DNA from: Pseudomonas frederiksbergensis | GTDB lineage: Bacteria > Pseudomonadota > Gammaproteobacteria > Pseudomonadales > Pseudomonadaceae | Length of the DNA: 64,000 bases | Direction: 5' to 3' | NCBI RefSeq assembly: GCF_003732665.1 | Contig: NZ_MOBP01000013.1 | Location: 62,001-126,000 of the forward strand | Shown: positions 43,789 to 55,100 of the stretch, in pieces | Layout: each line of letters starts with the position of its first letter | How positions within the stretch are numbered: the first letter of the stretch is position 1 | Translations under genes and position numbers: made by a program | The notes under the pieces: generated by a model | The model's database searches: none | Seen by the model: the letters and a program-made list of their open reading frames with translations, nothing else | What the model was told of the DNA's origin: nothing

Positions 43789-44346
43789 CTAACCGCCGTT
43801 CGCCAGCGTCGCGTAGCGGTCGCAATCCTGGGTGTGGTCCATGACCATGCCCGAGGCCTGCATCAGCGCGTAACAGATGGTCGGGCCGACGAACGTGAAA
43901 CCGGCCTTTTTCAGGCCTTTGCTCATCTCCACGGCGACCGGTGTCACGGCCGGGACCTGGCTGCGATCCTTGAAATGATTGATCACCGGTTTATCGCCAA
44001 CAAACGACCAGAGAAACGCCACCGGGTCCTCCAGGGCCAGCCAGGCCTGGGCGTTGCGTCGTGCGGCGTTGAGTTTGAGGCGGTTGCGGATGATGCCGGG
44101 ATCGAGCATCAATTCATCGATTTCCGCGTCGCTCATTTGCGCCACGCGCTGTACGTCGAAGCCGAACAGCACCTCACGATATCGCTCACGTTTGCGCAAC
44201 ACGGTGATCCAGGAGAGGCCGGCCTGGAACCCTTCGAGCAAAAGCAACTCGAACAATCCCTGCGCATCGCGTAGCGGCGTGCCCCACTCCTGATCGTGAT
44301 AAGCCATGTACAGCGGATCTTCGGAACACCAAAAGCAGCGTGGCAT
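43789..44346 (-). CDS. tag: DNA-3-methyladenine glycosylase I
   Basis: 185 residues from the ATG at 44346 (MPRCFWCSEDPLYMAYHDQEWG). The frame remains open far upstream across the opposite-strand glyQ gene, but that extension is a shadow. The family's zinc-coordinating Cys/His near both termini and the substrate-pocket Glu/Tyr region fit. It removes 3-methyladenine from alkylated DNA. Divergent from glyQ over about 80 bp. Confidence 0.95.
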   Translation of the reverse strand: MPRCFWCSEDPLYMAYHDQEWGTPLRDAQGLFELLLLEGFQAGLSWITVLRKRERYREVLFGFDVQRVAQMSDAEIDELMLDPGIIRNRLKLNAARRNAQAWLALEDPVAFLWSFVGDKPVINHFKDRSQVPAVTPVAVEMSKGLKKAGFTFVGPTICYALMQASGMVMDHTQDCDRYATLANGG

Positions 44347-44427
44347 AAGGCTCCAGGGGGCGTGCGCAGCAACGAATCGGGTATACTCCCGCTCTTTAAA
44401 TCGCAGCCCAAGAAACAGGTGAATTTC

Positions 44428-45381
44428 GTGAGCCAGCCTACGCCAGCCGTGCGTACCTTCCAAGACTTGATCCTCGCCCTCCAGCAATACTGGGCCGAGC
44501 AAGGTTGCGTAGTACTTCAGCCCTACGATATGGAAGTAGGCGCCGGCACTTTCCACACAGCCACGTTTCTGCGCGCCATCGGCCCGGAAACCTGGAACGC
44601 CGCTTATGTGCAGCCCAGTCGTCGCCCGACTGACGGCCGCTACGGCGAAAACCCGAACCGTCTGCAGCACTACTATCAGTTCCAGGTAGTCCTGAAGCCG
44701 AACCCGGACAACTTCCAGGAACTGTACCTGGGCTCTCTCAAGCACGTCGGCCTGGACCCGTTGGTCCACGACATTCGCTTCGTCGAAGACAACTGGGAAT
44801 CGCCAACCCTGGGCGCCTGGGGCCTGGGCTGGGAAGTCTGGCTCAACGGCATGGAAGTGACGCAGTTCACGTACTTCCAGCAAGCGGGCGGCATCGAGTG
44901 CTACCCGGTGACCGGCGAGATTACTTACGGTCTTGAGCGTCTGGCCATGTACCTGCAAGGCGTGGACTCGGTCTACGACCTGGTGTGGGCTGACGGCCCG
45001 ATGGGCAAAGTGACCTACGGCGACGTGTTCCACCAGAACGAAGTCGAGCAATCGACCTACAACTTCGAACACGCCAACGTCGAGAAGCTGTTCGAACTGT
45101 TCGACTTCTACGAAAGCGAAGCCAAGCGCCTGATCGAACTCGACCAGCCGCTGCCATTGCCGAGCTACGAAATGGTGTTGAAGGCGTCCCATACCTTCAA
45201 CCTGCTGGATGCACGCCGGGCAATCTCGGTGACTGCGCGTCAGCAATACATTCTGCGTGTACGCACCCTGGCGCGTTCCGTTGCGCAAGCCTACCTGCTG
45301 GCTCGCGCCAAGCTGGGCTTCCCGATGGCGACCCCGGACCTGCGTGATGAAGTGTTGGCTAAGCTGGAGGCTGCACAATGA
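44428..45381 (+). CDS. glyQ: glycyl-tRNA synthetase alpha subunit
   Basis: 317 residues from the GTG at 44428. Family signature RTFQDLILALQQYWAEQGC and QPYDMEVGAGTFHTATFLRAIGPE are present. It is the catalytic alpha chain of the alpha2-beta2 enzyme charging tRNA-Gly. A TATACT hexamer at 44382-44387 is a likely -10. Overlaps glyS by 4 bp. Confidence 0.97.
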   Translation: MSQPTPAVRTFQDLILALQQYWAEQGCVVLQPYDMEVGAGTFHTATFLRAIGPETWNAAYVQPSRRPTDGRYGENPNRLQHYYQFQVVLKPNPDNFQELYLGSLKHVGLDPLVHDIRFVEDNWESPTLGAWGLGWEVWLNGMEVTQFTYFQQAGGIECYPVTGEITYGLERLAMYLQGVDSVYDLVWADGPMGKVTYGDVFHQNEVEQSTYNFEHANVEKLFELFDFYESEAKRLIELDQPLPLPSYEMVLKASHTFNLLDARRAISVTARQQYILRVRTLARSVAQAYLLARAKLGFPMATPDLRDEVLAKLEAAQ

Positions 45382-47432
45382 GTGCTCTGGATTTCCTGGT
45401 TGAATTGGGCACCGAAGAACTACCACCCAAAGCCCTGAACACCCTGGCCGATGCGTTCCTGGCCGGTATCGACAAGGGCCTGCAAGCCGCTGGCCTGAAC
45501 TACGAAGCCAAAACCGTCTACGCCGCGCCCCGTCGTCTGGCTGTGCTGATCACCGCGCTGGCTACCCAGCAACCGGATCGCAGCATCAACCTCGACGGCC
45601 CGCCACGTCAGGCCGCGTTCGATGCCGACGGCAACCCGACTCAAGCAGCACTGGGCTTCGCCAAGAAGTGCGGCGTCGACCTGAGCGAAATCGATCAGAG
45701 CGGTCCAAAACTGCGTTACAGCCAGAGCATCGCCGGCAAACCGACCGCGAGCCTGCTGCCGACCATCGTCGAAGATTCCCTGAACGACCTGCCGATCCCG
45801 AAGCGCATGCGCTGGGGTGCTCGCAAGGAAGAATTCGTGCGTCCGACCCAATGGCTGGTGATGCTGCTCGGTGATCAGGTCATCGACTGCACGATCCTCG
45901 CCCAGAAGGCTGGCCGCGACTCCCGTGGTCACCGCTTCCACCACCCGCAAAGCGTACGCATCACCGCGCCGGCCAACTATTTGGCTGACCTGCGTGGCGC
46001 CTACGTGCTGGCCGATGCCAACGAGCGTCGCGCACTGATCAGCAAGCGCACCGAAGAACTGGCGACGATGCAGGAAGGCACGGCGATCGTACCTCCGGCC
46101 TTGCTCGACGAAGTGACCGCGTTGGTTGAATGGCCGGTGCCGCTGGTGTGCTCGTTCGAGGAACGTTTCCTCGACGTGCCGCAAGAAGCCCTGATCACCA
46201 CCATGCAGGACAATCAGAAGTACTTCTGCCTGCTGGATGCCGACGGCAAGTTGCTGCCACGCTTCATTACTGTGGCCAACATCGAAAGCAAAGACCCGCA
46301 GCAGATCATCGCCGGTAACGAGAAAGTGGTTCGCCCACGCCTGACCGACGCCGAGTTTTTCTTCAAGCAAGACAAGAAGCAGAAACTCGAAGACTTCAAC
46401 CTGCGCCTGCAAAACGTGGTGTTCCAGGAAAAACTCGGCAGCGTCTACGACAAGGCCGAGCGCGTTTCCAAACTCGCCGCGTACATCGCGCAACGCATTG
46501 GCGGCAACGCAGCCTGGGCTTCCCGTGCCGGTCTGCTGTCCAAGTGCGACCTGTCGACCGAGATGGTCGGTGAGTTCCCGGAGATGCAAGGTGTCGCCGG
46601 TTACTACTACGCCCTCAACGACGGCGAGCCGGAAGAAGTCGCCCTGGCGCTGAACGAGCAGTACATGCCGCGCGGTGCCGGCGCTGAACTGCCGACTACC
46701 CTGACCGGTGCGGCCGTGGCCATCGCCGACAAGCTCGACACCCTGGTTGGCATCTTCGGCATCGGTATGCTGCCTACCGGCAGCAAAGATCCGTATGCCC
46801 TGCGTCGTGCTGCACTCGGCGTGTTGCGCATCCTGATCGACAAGAAGCTCGACCTCGACCTGAACGACGCCGTGGCTTTCGCCGTGGCCGCGTTCGGCAC
46901 CAAGATCAAGGCTGCCGGCCTGAACGAGTCGGTGCTGGAGTTCATCTTCGACCGTCTGCGTGCCCGTTACGAAGACGAAGGTGTGGACGTCGCGACGTAC
47001 CTGTCGGTGCGTGCCCTGAAGCCGGGTTCGGCGCTGGATTTCGATCAGCGTGTGCAAGCAGTCCAGGCTTTCCGAAAATTGCCGGAAGCCGCCGCACTGG
47101 CCGCAGTGAACAAGCGTGTTTCGAACCTGCTGAGCAAAGCCGAAGGCTCGATTCCATCGGTCGTTGAAGCCAAGTACTTCGACAATGCCAACGAGTTCTC
47201 CCTGTACTCGGCGATCCAGCAGGCTGACCAGGCTGTCCAGCCGATGGCCGCTGCCCGTCAGTACAGCGAATCGCTGGCGCGTTTGGCTGCGTTGCGCGAG
47301 CCAGTGGATGCGTTCTTCGAAGCGGTGATGGTCAATGCGGATGACGCCAATGTGCGCGCCAACCGTTATGCCCTGTTGTCGCGCTTGCGTGGGCTGTTCC
47401 TCGGCGTTGCCGATATTTCGCTGCTGGGGTAA
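45378..47432 (+). CDS. glyS: glycyl-tRNA synthetase beta subunit
   Basis: 684 residues, normal length. It opens with DFLVELGTEELPPKAL, the beta-subunit signature, and ends with a DALR-like anticodon-binding domain. HD-like segment and the conserved QEALITTMQDNQKYF are visible. It pairs with GlyQ, to which it is translationally coupled. The gmhB start follows 6 bp after its stop. Confidence 0.97.
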   Translation: MSALDFLVELGTEELPPKALNTLADAFLAGIDKGLQAAGLNYEAKTVYAAPRRLAVLITALATQQPDRSINLDGPPRQAAFDADGNPTQAALGFAKKCGVDLSEIDQSGPKLRYSQSIAGKPTASLLPTIVEDSLNDLPIPKRMRWGARKEEFVRPTQWLVMLLGDQVIDCTILAQKAGRDSRGHRFHHPQSVRITAPANYLADLRGAYVLADANERRALISKRTEELATMQEGTAIVPPALLDEVTALVEWPVPLVCSFEERFLDVPQEALITTMQDNQKYFCLLDADGKLLPRFITVANIESKDPQQIIAGNEKVVRPRLTDAEFFFKQDKKQKLEDFNLRLQNVVFQEKLGSVYDKAERVSKLAAYIAQRIGGNAAWASRAGLLSKCDLSTEMVGEFPEMQGVAGYYYALNDGEPEEVALALNEQYMPRGAGAELPTTLTGAAVAIADKLDTLVGIFGIGMLPTGSKDPYALRRAALGVLRILIDKKLDLDLNDAVAFAVAAFGTKIKAAGLNESVLEFIFDRLRARYEDEGVDVATYLSVRALKPGSALDFDQRVQAVQAFRKLPEAAALAAVNKRVSNLLSKAEGSIPSVVEAKYFDNANEFSLYSAIQQADQAVQPMAAARQYSESLARLAALREPVDAFFEAVMVNADDANVRANRYALLSRLRGLFLGVADISLLG

Positions 47433-47438
47433 GACTGT

Positions 47439-47972
47439 TTGAAACTGCTGATTCTCGATCGGGACGGAGTGATCAACTATGACTCCGACGCTTATATCAA
47501 GTCGGTGGAGGAGTGGATTCCGCTCCCCGGTTCGATCGAAGCCATCGCGCAGTTGAGCAAGGCCGGCTGGACGGTGGCGGTCGCTACCAACCAGTCGGGC
47601 ATCGCTCGCGGCTACTACGACATCGCCACCCTCGACGCCATGCACGAGCGCTTGCGTTCGCTAGTGGCGGAGCAGGGCGGTGAAGTCGGCCTGATCGTCT
47701 ACTGCCCCCACGGGCCGGACGATGGCTGCGATTGCCGCAAGCCAAAACCCGGGATGTTGAAAACCATCGCCGCGCATTACAACGTGTCGCTGACTGATCT
47801 ATGGTTTGTCGGCGATACCCTTGGTGACCTGGAAGCCGCAAAAGCCGTCGATTCTCAGCCAGTTTTAGTAAAGACCGGGAAAGGCGAAAAGACTCTGGGC
47901 AAGACCCTACCGGCGGGCACCTTGATTTTTGACGATCTGGCGGCGATTGCCGCAGAACTTATCCACAATTAG
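47439..47972 (+). CDS. gmhB: D-glycero-beta-D-manno-heptose 1,7-bisphosphate 7-phosphatase
   Basis: 177 residues from a TTG start at 47439. HAD phosphatase motif LDRDGVINYDSD, zinc loop CPHGPDDGCDCRKPKPGM and motif IV WFVGDTLGDLEAA. It makes heptose 1-phosphate for the LPS inner core. It fits tightly behind glyS, so it is in the same transcript. A perfect DnaA box (47959-47967) overlaps its last codons. Confidence 0.93.
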   Translation: MKLLILDRDGVINYDSDAYIKSVEEWIPLPGSIEAIAQLSKAGWTVAVATNQSGIARGYYDIATLDAMHERLRSLVAEQGGEVGLIVYCPHGPDDGCDCRKPKPGMLKTIAAHYNVSLTDLWFVGDTLGDLEAAKAVDSQPVLVKTGKGEKTLGKTLPAGTLIFDDLAAIAAELIHN

Positions 47973-48053
47973 AGCGTTTCGAGATTCCTGACCAAGGATT
48001 GATCGGGATTGCGCTTTATATAGACGGGCAGAGCCCGCACGGTAAACGTCACC

Positions 48054-48833
48054 ATGTCGATATTGCAGGCCATCAGAACCTTCCTCTTTTACCTGCTGCT
48101 GGGCACCAGCTCTTTGCTTTGGTGCAGCCTGAGCTTTTTTATCGCGCCTTTTCTGCCGTTCAAGGCGCGCTATCGCTTTATCAATGTGTACTGGTGCCGC
48201 TGCGCCTTGTGGCTGAGCAAAGTATTTCTGGGCATCACCTACGAAATCAAAGGCGCCGAGAACGTGCCTGACCGGCCCTGCGTGATTCAGTCGAACCACC
48301 AGAGCACCTGGGAGACGTTCTTTCTCTCGGCTTATTTCGAGCCGTTGAGCCAGGTCCTCAAGCGTTCCCTGCTCTTTGTGCCGTTCTTCGGCTGGGCCAT
48401 GGCGATGCTGCGACCGATCGCCATCGACCGCGATAACCCGAAAGCCGCGCTCAAGCATGTGGCGAAAAAAGGCGATGAGCTACTGAAGGATGGCGTCTGG
48501 GTGCTGATCTTCCCGGAAGGCACCCGCGTTCCCTACGGCACTGTCGGAAAGTTCTCACGCGGTGGCAGCGCTTTGGCAGTCAACGCCGAACTTCCAGTAC
48601 TGCCGATTGCACACAATGCCGGCAAGTTCTGGCCGAAAACCGGTTGGGCAAAGAAGCAGGGCGTGATCACCGTGATCATCGGCGAACCGATGTACGCCGA
48701 AGGCACTGGGCCGCGCGCCATTGCGGCATTGAACGACCGGGTCCAGGCCTGGAACGAGCAGATGCAGCGAGACATGGGTTCGTTGCCACCAGCACCTCAG
48801 GCGCCGGTCGAAACGGATCAAGTGGCTGTCTGA
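48054..48833 (+). CDS. plsC: 1-acylglycerol-3-phosphate acyltransferase
   Basis: 259 residues with two N-terminal hydrophobic segments, the H-x4-D-type motif as NHQSTWE, and the FPEGTR motif. The catalytic acid is Glu where PlsC has Asp, as in many LPA acyltransferases of this clade. It converts lysophosphatidic to phosphatidic acid at the inner membrane. Called lptA in P. aeruginosa (PA0005, from memory). 81 bp after gmhB. Confidence 0.9.
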   Translation: MSILQAIRTFLFYLLLGTSSLLWCSLSFFIAPFLPFKARYRFINVYWCRCALWLSKVFLGITYEIKGAENVPDRPCVIQSNHQSTWETFFLSAYFEPLSQVLKRSLLFVPFFGWAMAMLRPIAIDRDNPKAALKHVAKKGDELLKDGVWVLIFPEGTRVPYGTVGKFSRGGSALAVNAELPVLPIAHNAGKFWPKTGWAKKQGVITVIIGEPMYAEGTGPRAIAALNDRVQAWNEQMQRDMGSLPPAPQAPVETDQVAV

Positions 48834-48930
48834 GATTCTGTGGATAACCTGTGTACCGTTTTGTTGAAAAACGGCGTATTTAGTTCATAGCCTCATGATT
48901 TACATACATATTTCCTAAGCTCATAAAATT

Positions 48931-48958
48931 CCGAAAAAGGTGCATAAGTTTTTTTCGG
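48931..48958. repeat. hairpin CCGAAAAA-12-TTTTTCGG
   Basis: Imperfectly placed terminator-like inverted repeat just before the stronger one at 48965. It may form part of a tandem terminator downstream of plsC. Confidence 0.4.
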
Positions 48959-48964
48959 ACGTAA

Positions 48965-48993
48965 AAAAACCGGCTGATATAGCCGGTTTTTTT
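48965..48993. terminator. bidirectional intrinsic terminator
   Basis: Stem AAAAACCGGCT / AGCCGGTTTTT with loop GATAT, flanked by A- and T-tracts. It serves both plsC (+) and the convergent histidine kinase (-). Confidence 0.85.
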
Positions 48994-49004
48994 ATGCCCG
49001 CGAT

Positions 49005-50600
49005 TTATTCATCCAGCATAGGAAAATGCAGGCTGAAACAGGTGCCTTTGCCGACCTCGCTTTGGCATTCGATCCGACCACCGTGGTGGTCCACAACGGC
49101 TTTAACCATCGACAAACCCAACCCCACGCCATCGACGCCTTGCGCCGAGGCAAAGCGCCGGTACTGACTGAACAGCTCGGGCAATTCATCGGCGGCGATG
49201 CCTTTGCCCTGATCGATCAGTTCACATTTCAGCCAACCGTCACTGCATTTGACGTGCAAGCGGATGCGGGTGCCGGCATTGCTGTACTTGATGGCGTTTT
49301 CCAACAGATTGAACAATGCCCGGGTCAGCAGCCCCTGATCGGCCATGATCATGCTTTCCTGAGCATCGTCCTCCAGGTGATGAATCAGCTCGATCTGTTT
49401 CAACTGCGCGATGCTCAGGGCCTGATCAAATACATCCAGCACCAGCATGGCGAACAGACTGGGCTGAAATTCGTACGCCTCTGACTCCGCCCGGGCCAAT
49501 TGCACGAAACCGTCGGTGAGGTCCAAGGCCCTGCGCACCTGGCGCTCGATTTGATCGAATAGCTGCGTGTCGCCGCCGACCTGCTGTCGATGCACGTCGA
49601 GCAGGGCAAGGATCGCCGAATGCGGCGCGCGCAGATCATGGGACAAAAACCGCAATAGCACGCCGCGCTGTTCCTCGGCATCGCGCTCGACACTCAGGTC
49701 GGTCAGGCTCAGCAGCCAGCCAATCGGCGTTTCTCCGTCCACCGGCAACAGTGCTGCGCGTTCCAGACGCAAGCTGCGGCCCTTGATGTCCCTGAACTCC
49801 AACAAGGTCAAGTTCGATAAAGGCGGGCGCGAGCCATCGAGCAGCTCCGGATAACCCAGTCGCGCCAGTTGTTCGAGCACGTCGTCACCCACCAGTTCGG
49901 CGCCGAACACGTCCCGGGCGTTGCGGTTGCCGAGCAAGATCCGCCCTTGGGGATCGCTGATCAAGGTAGCCACCGGCAGATATTCCAGACCATCGGCTAT
50001 AAAACGCCGGGTATCGCGGGTGCGGCTCATGGCTTGTTCCAGGGCCATGATTTGCCTCTGCAATGGATCGCCGGTGGGAAACTGCACGCGGCGGCGTTCC
50101 GGGAACACTTTCGGTTCGTTGTCCAGGCGCGCCAGCTCCCAACCGAAATAGGTCAGCACCACACTCAAGCGTCGCCAGTTCCAGATCAGGTAACCGAACA
50201 GCATGCCCATCAGGCTCGCCGCCGGGGACCACCACCAATGCAATTCGGCCAGGCCGGCGCCGATCAACAGTGCGCAGCTCATGCCGCCCAATGTCAGCCA
50301 GAGCGCAAGACGCGGACGAAGCAGCATCAAGCCAAGTACGCAGGCGACCAGACTGACCGACAACAACGCCCCGACTGCACCCGAACCTTCAAGCTCGCCG
50401 GATTGGGCGCTGTAGGAAAGCAGGGCCGTCAGCGGCAGCAGGACCAGACTTATCCACAACCATTCCCTGACCAGTTGCCGAAACAGGCGCTGGACCTGAG
50501 TGGGCTCGCGACTTTCGCGGCGGCGCTGATTCGTCATGGGAAAGAGTGATAGAAGAGGAGGGTGGGAATTAGGTTCATGAGTCACTGGTCTGATTGGCAT
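49005..50600 (-). CDS. membrane sensor histidine kinase (CHASE2-less form)
   Basis: 531 residues from the ATG at 50600 (weak AGG ribosome site); ATG at 50537 is an alternative without one. Four membrane helices in the first ~150 residues, a PAS-like region (about 205-320), HisKA with LSHDLRAPHS, and HATPase with LLENAIKYS, DQGKGIAADEL and VGLGLSMVK. The helix order and the WRRL...ELARLDNEP linker look like CHASE2-type kinases, but no periplasmic CHASE2 domain is present. Divergent from its likely partner regulator at 50714. Confidence 0.85.
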   Translation of the reverse strand: MPIRPVTHEPNSHPPLLSLFPMTNQRRRESREPTQVQRLFRQLVREWLWISLVLLPLTALLSYSAQSGELEGSGAVGALLSVSLVACVLGLMLLRPRLALWLTLGGMSCALLIGAGLAELHWWWSPAASLMGMLFGYLIWNWRRLSVVLTYFGWELARLDNEPKVFPERRRVQFPTGDPLQRQIMALEQAMSRTRDTRRFIADGLEYLPVATLISDPQGRILLGNRNARDVFGAELVGDDVLEQLARLGYPELLDGSRPPLSNLTLLEFRDIKGRSLRLERAALLPVDGETPIGWLLSLTDLSVERDAEEQRGVLLRFLSHDLRAPHSAILALLDVHRQQVGGDTQLFDQIERQVRRALDLTDGFVQLARAESEAYEFQPSLFAMLVLDVFDQALSIAQLKQIELIHHLEDDAQESMIMADQGLLTRALFNLLENAIKYSNAGTRIRLHVKCSDGWLKCELIDQGKGIAADELPELFSQYRRFASAQGVDGVGLGLSMVKAVVDHHGGRIECQSEVGKGTCFSLHFPMLDE

Positions 50601-50713
50601 GTTGAACCTGAAGAATCATAGCGGACGACGACCAACGGGGCGCCGCTTACTTTCACTCCCCAGGCCGAGCCGGTATCGTCTACCGCCCATCCGCCATCAT
50701 GGAATTCCCGTAA

Positions 50714-51433
50714 ATGCGTATCGCGATACTGGACGATGAACCCGCCGAACTGCGCCGGGTGGAGCAAACCCTGCGGCAAATGGCCGAACCGGGCGAACAG
50801 CCCTGGGCATTGCACAGCTTCGAGCGTGGGGAAGACCTGTTGCGACAGCTGCGCCGGGAAACTTTCGACTTGCTGATCCTCGACTGGCAACTGCCCGACC
50901 TCAGCGGCCTTTCGCTGCTGCGCTGGACCCGCGAACACATGGACGCCCCACCGGCCGCCATCATGCTCACCAGCCGCGACGCCGAGAGCGACATCGTCCA
51001 GGCACTCAACGCCGGGGCCGACGACTACGTCAGCAAACCGTTCCGTCCCAACGAATTGAAAGCCCGGGTTGGCGCCGTCTTGCGCAGGCATAGCCAGCAA
51101 CGGGCAACGGTTGCCGACGTCTTAAGTTTCAATGACCTGGTATTCGACGACGCCGAGCTCACCGTCACCCGCGCCGGCACGCCTATCGCCATGACTGAAC
51201 GGGAATATAGCCTGGCCCGTTGCCTGTTCACCAACCTTGGCCGGCCGTTGTCTCGGGAATATCTCTATGGACGCTTCTGGAGCCATGAAGAGATGGTGTC
51301 TTCACGGCCACTGGACACTCATATTTATCGACTGCGAAACAAGCTGGGGCTGACGGCGGATCGGGGTTGGCAGTTGTTGACGATTTACGGGTATGGGTAT
51401 CGGTTGGAGAGTGTGGGGTCCACCTCCGAGTAA
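50714..51433 (+). CDS. OmpR-family response regulator
   Basis: 239 residues. The receiver has DDEP, phospho-acceptor Asp57 (LLILDWQLPD), the LTSRD Ser/Thr and the YVSKPF Lys. The winged-helix effector (about 135-235) ends with HIYRLRNKLG and TIYGYGYRL, as in OmpR/PhoB proteins. It most likely pairs with the kinase divergent over 113 bp. Followed by a single class E REP and a terminator. Confidence 0.93.
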   Translation: MRIAILDDEPAELRRVEQTLRQMAEPGEQPWALHSFERGEDLLRQLRRETFDLLILDWQLPDLSGLSLLRWTREHMDAPPAAIMLTSRDAESDIVQALNAGADDYVSKPFRPNELKARVGAVLRRHSQQRATVADVLSFNDLVFDDAELTVTRAGTPIAMTEREYSLARCLFTNLGRPLSREYLYGRFWSHEEMVSSRPLDTHIYRLRNKLGLTADRGWQLLTIYGYGYRLESVGSTSE

Positions 51434-51447
51434 AGCGCCGCACTCCT

Positions 51448-51472
51448 GTAGGAGCTGCCGAAGGCTGCGATC
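51448..51472. repeat. single REP unit, class E
   Basis: One copy of GTAGGAGCTGCCGAAGGCTG without its inverted mate, 15 bp after the regulator stop. Confidence 0.75.
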
Positions 51473-51494
51473 TTTTGATTTTCTAGAAGCCATA

Positions 51495-51525
51495 AAAAAG
51501 GCCAACGCATGTGCGTTGGCCTTTT
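51495..51525. terminator. bidirectional intrinsic terminator
   Basis: Stem AAAAAGGCCAACGCA / TGCGTTGGCCTTTTT with a 1-2 base turn. It lies between the convergent regulator and gyrB genes and fits both strands. Confidence 0.9.
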
Positions 51526-51547
51526 TCATTATGGCGTTACCGTTGGA

Positions 51548-53971
<2,424 letters not shown>

Positions 53972-53976
53972 TGCCT

Positions 53977-55080
53977 TCACTCCCGATGGTCGTGGGTCTG
54001 GGTGATACGGCCCTGTTCCACGTGGAACAGAGCGACTGGCGTTTCCGTCTGCCAGCCTTCCCTCAATAATTCGTGATCTACACAGGTGATAAACACCTGG
54101 CAGCGTAAGTCTTCCAGCAAGCGGCAAAGCGCACGGCGGTGTTGCTCGTCCAGTTCGGACGGCAGGTCATCCACCAGATAAATACACTGGCCGCGTCGGG
54201 CCTGGCTAACCAAGTGCCCCTGGGCAATCCGCAATGCACAGACCACCAACTTCTGCTGACCCCGGGACAAGATGTCCGCGGCGTTATGTGCGCCCAATCG
54301 AAGACGCAAATCAGCGCGTTGTGGTCCGGCCTGGGTATGACCCATTTGCTGATCCCGTTGAAGGGACCCGGCGAGCACTGCACTCAGCTCACGGTCCTTA
54401 TCCCAACCTCGGTAATAGCTGAGCGTTAAGCCCTCGAGCTCAACCAGCTCGCTCAAGGTCTGTTCAAAGACTGGTTTCAAAGCTTTGATGTAAGCGCGGC
54501 GGTATTCATCAATTTCTGTGCTGGCCTGGCACAGTTCCCTGTCCCAAACCGCCTGCGAAACGGCGTCAAGTGTACCATGCCGCAGCCAAGAGTTTCTCTG
54601 GCGCAGGGCCTTCTGCAAGCGCTGCCAGGTGGACATGAAACGCGGTTCCACGTGGAACACACCCCAGTCGAGAAACTGCCTCCGAATCTTCGGCGCCCCC
54701 TCCAACAGCCGGAAGCTGTCGGGGTTGATGAGCTGTAATGGCAGGATTTCCGCCAGTTGCGCCGCGCTGCGGGCGTTCTGACCGTCGATGCGGATCTGGA
54801 ATTCACCTTGGCGGTCCCGAGATATCCCCAACGCGCTGTGCCCGCCCTCGGCCAATTCCACCTGACCAAACACCGTGCACGCCAATTGCTCGTACTGAAT
54901 CACGGGTAAAAGACGGCTGCTACGAAACGAACGGGCAAGCCCCAGCAGATGAATGGCTTCCAGAACACTGGTTTTGCCGCTGCCGTTGGCGCCGTAAAGA
55001 ATGTTGATTCGGGGAGAGGGGGAGAAGGTCACCGGGTGCAGATTGCGCACCGCGGTGACCGAGACGCGACTTAAGGACAT
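53977..55080 (-). CDS. recF: recombination protein RecF
   Basis: 367 residues. Walker A ILYGANGSGKTS, signature ILSRGQQKL and Walker B YLVDDLPSELD. It helps RecA loading at single-strand gaps with RecO and RecR. 20 bp after dnaN, on the same strand. Confidence 0.97.
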   Translation of the reverse strand: MSLSRVSVTAVRNLHPVTFSPSPRINILYGANGSGKTSVLEAIHLLGLARSFRSSRLLPVIQYEQLACTVFGQVELAEGGHSALGISRDRQGEFQIRIDGQNARSAAQLAEILPLQLINPDSFRLLEGAPKIRRQFLDWGVFHVEPRFMSTWQRLQKALRQRNSWLRHGTLDAVSQAVWDRELCQASTEIDEYRRAYIKALKPVFEQTLSELVELEGLTLSYYRGWDKDRELSAVLAGSLQRDQQMGHTQAGPQRADLRLRLGAHNAADILSRGQQKLVVCALRIAQGHLVSQARRGQCIYLVDDLPSELDEQHRRALCRLLEDLRCQVFITCVDHELLREGWQTETPVALFHVEQGRITQTHDHRE

Positions 55081-55100
55081 CTAGCTTCTGCTGGGCATGA

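Noticed and set aside
44347..45426. N-terminal extension of Tag to 545 residues
   Set aside because: The extra 360 residues are antisense to glyQ; Tag is complete from 44346.
45420..47645. 741-codon minus-strand frame across glyS and gmhB
   Set aside because: Antisense to two certain genes; low-complexity composition typical of shadow frames.
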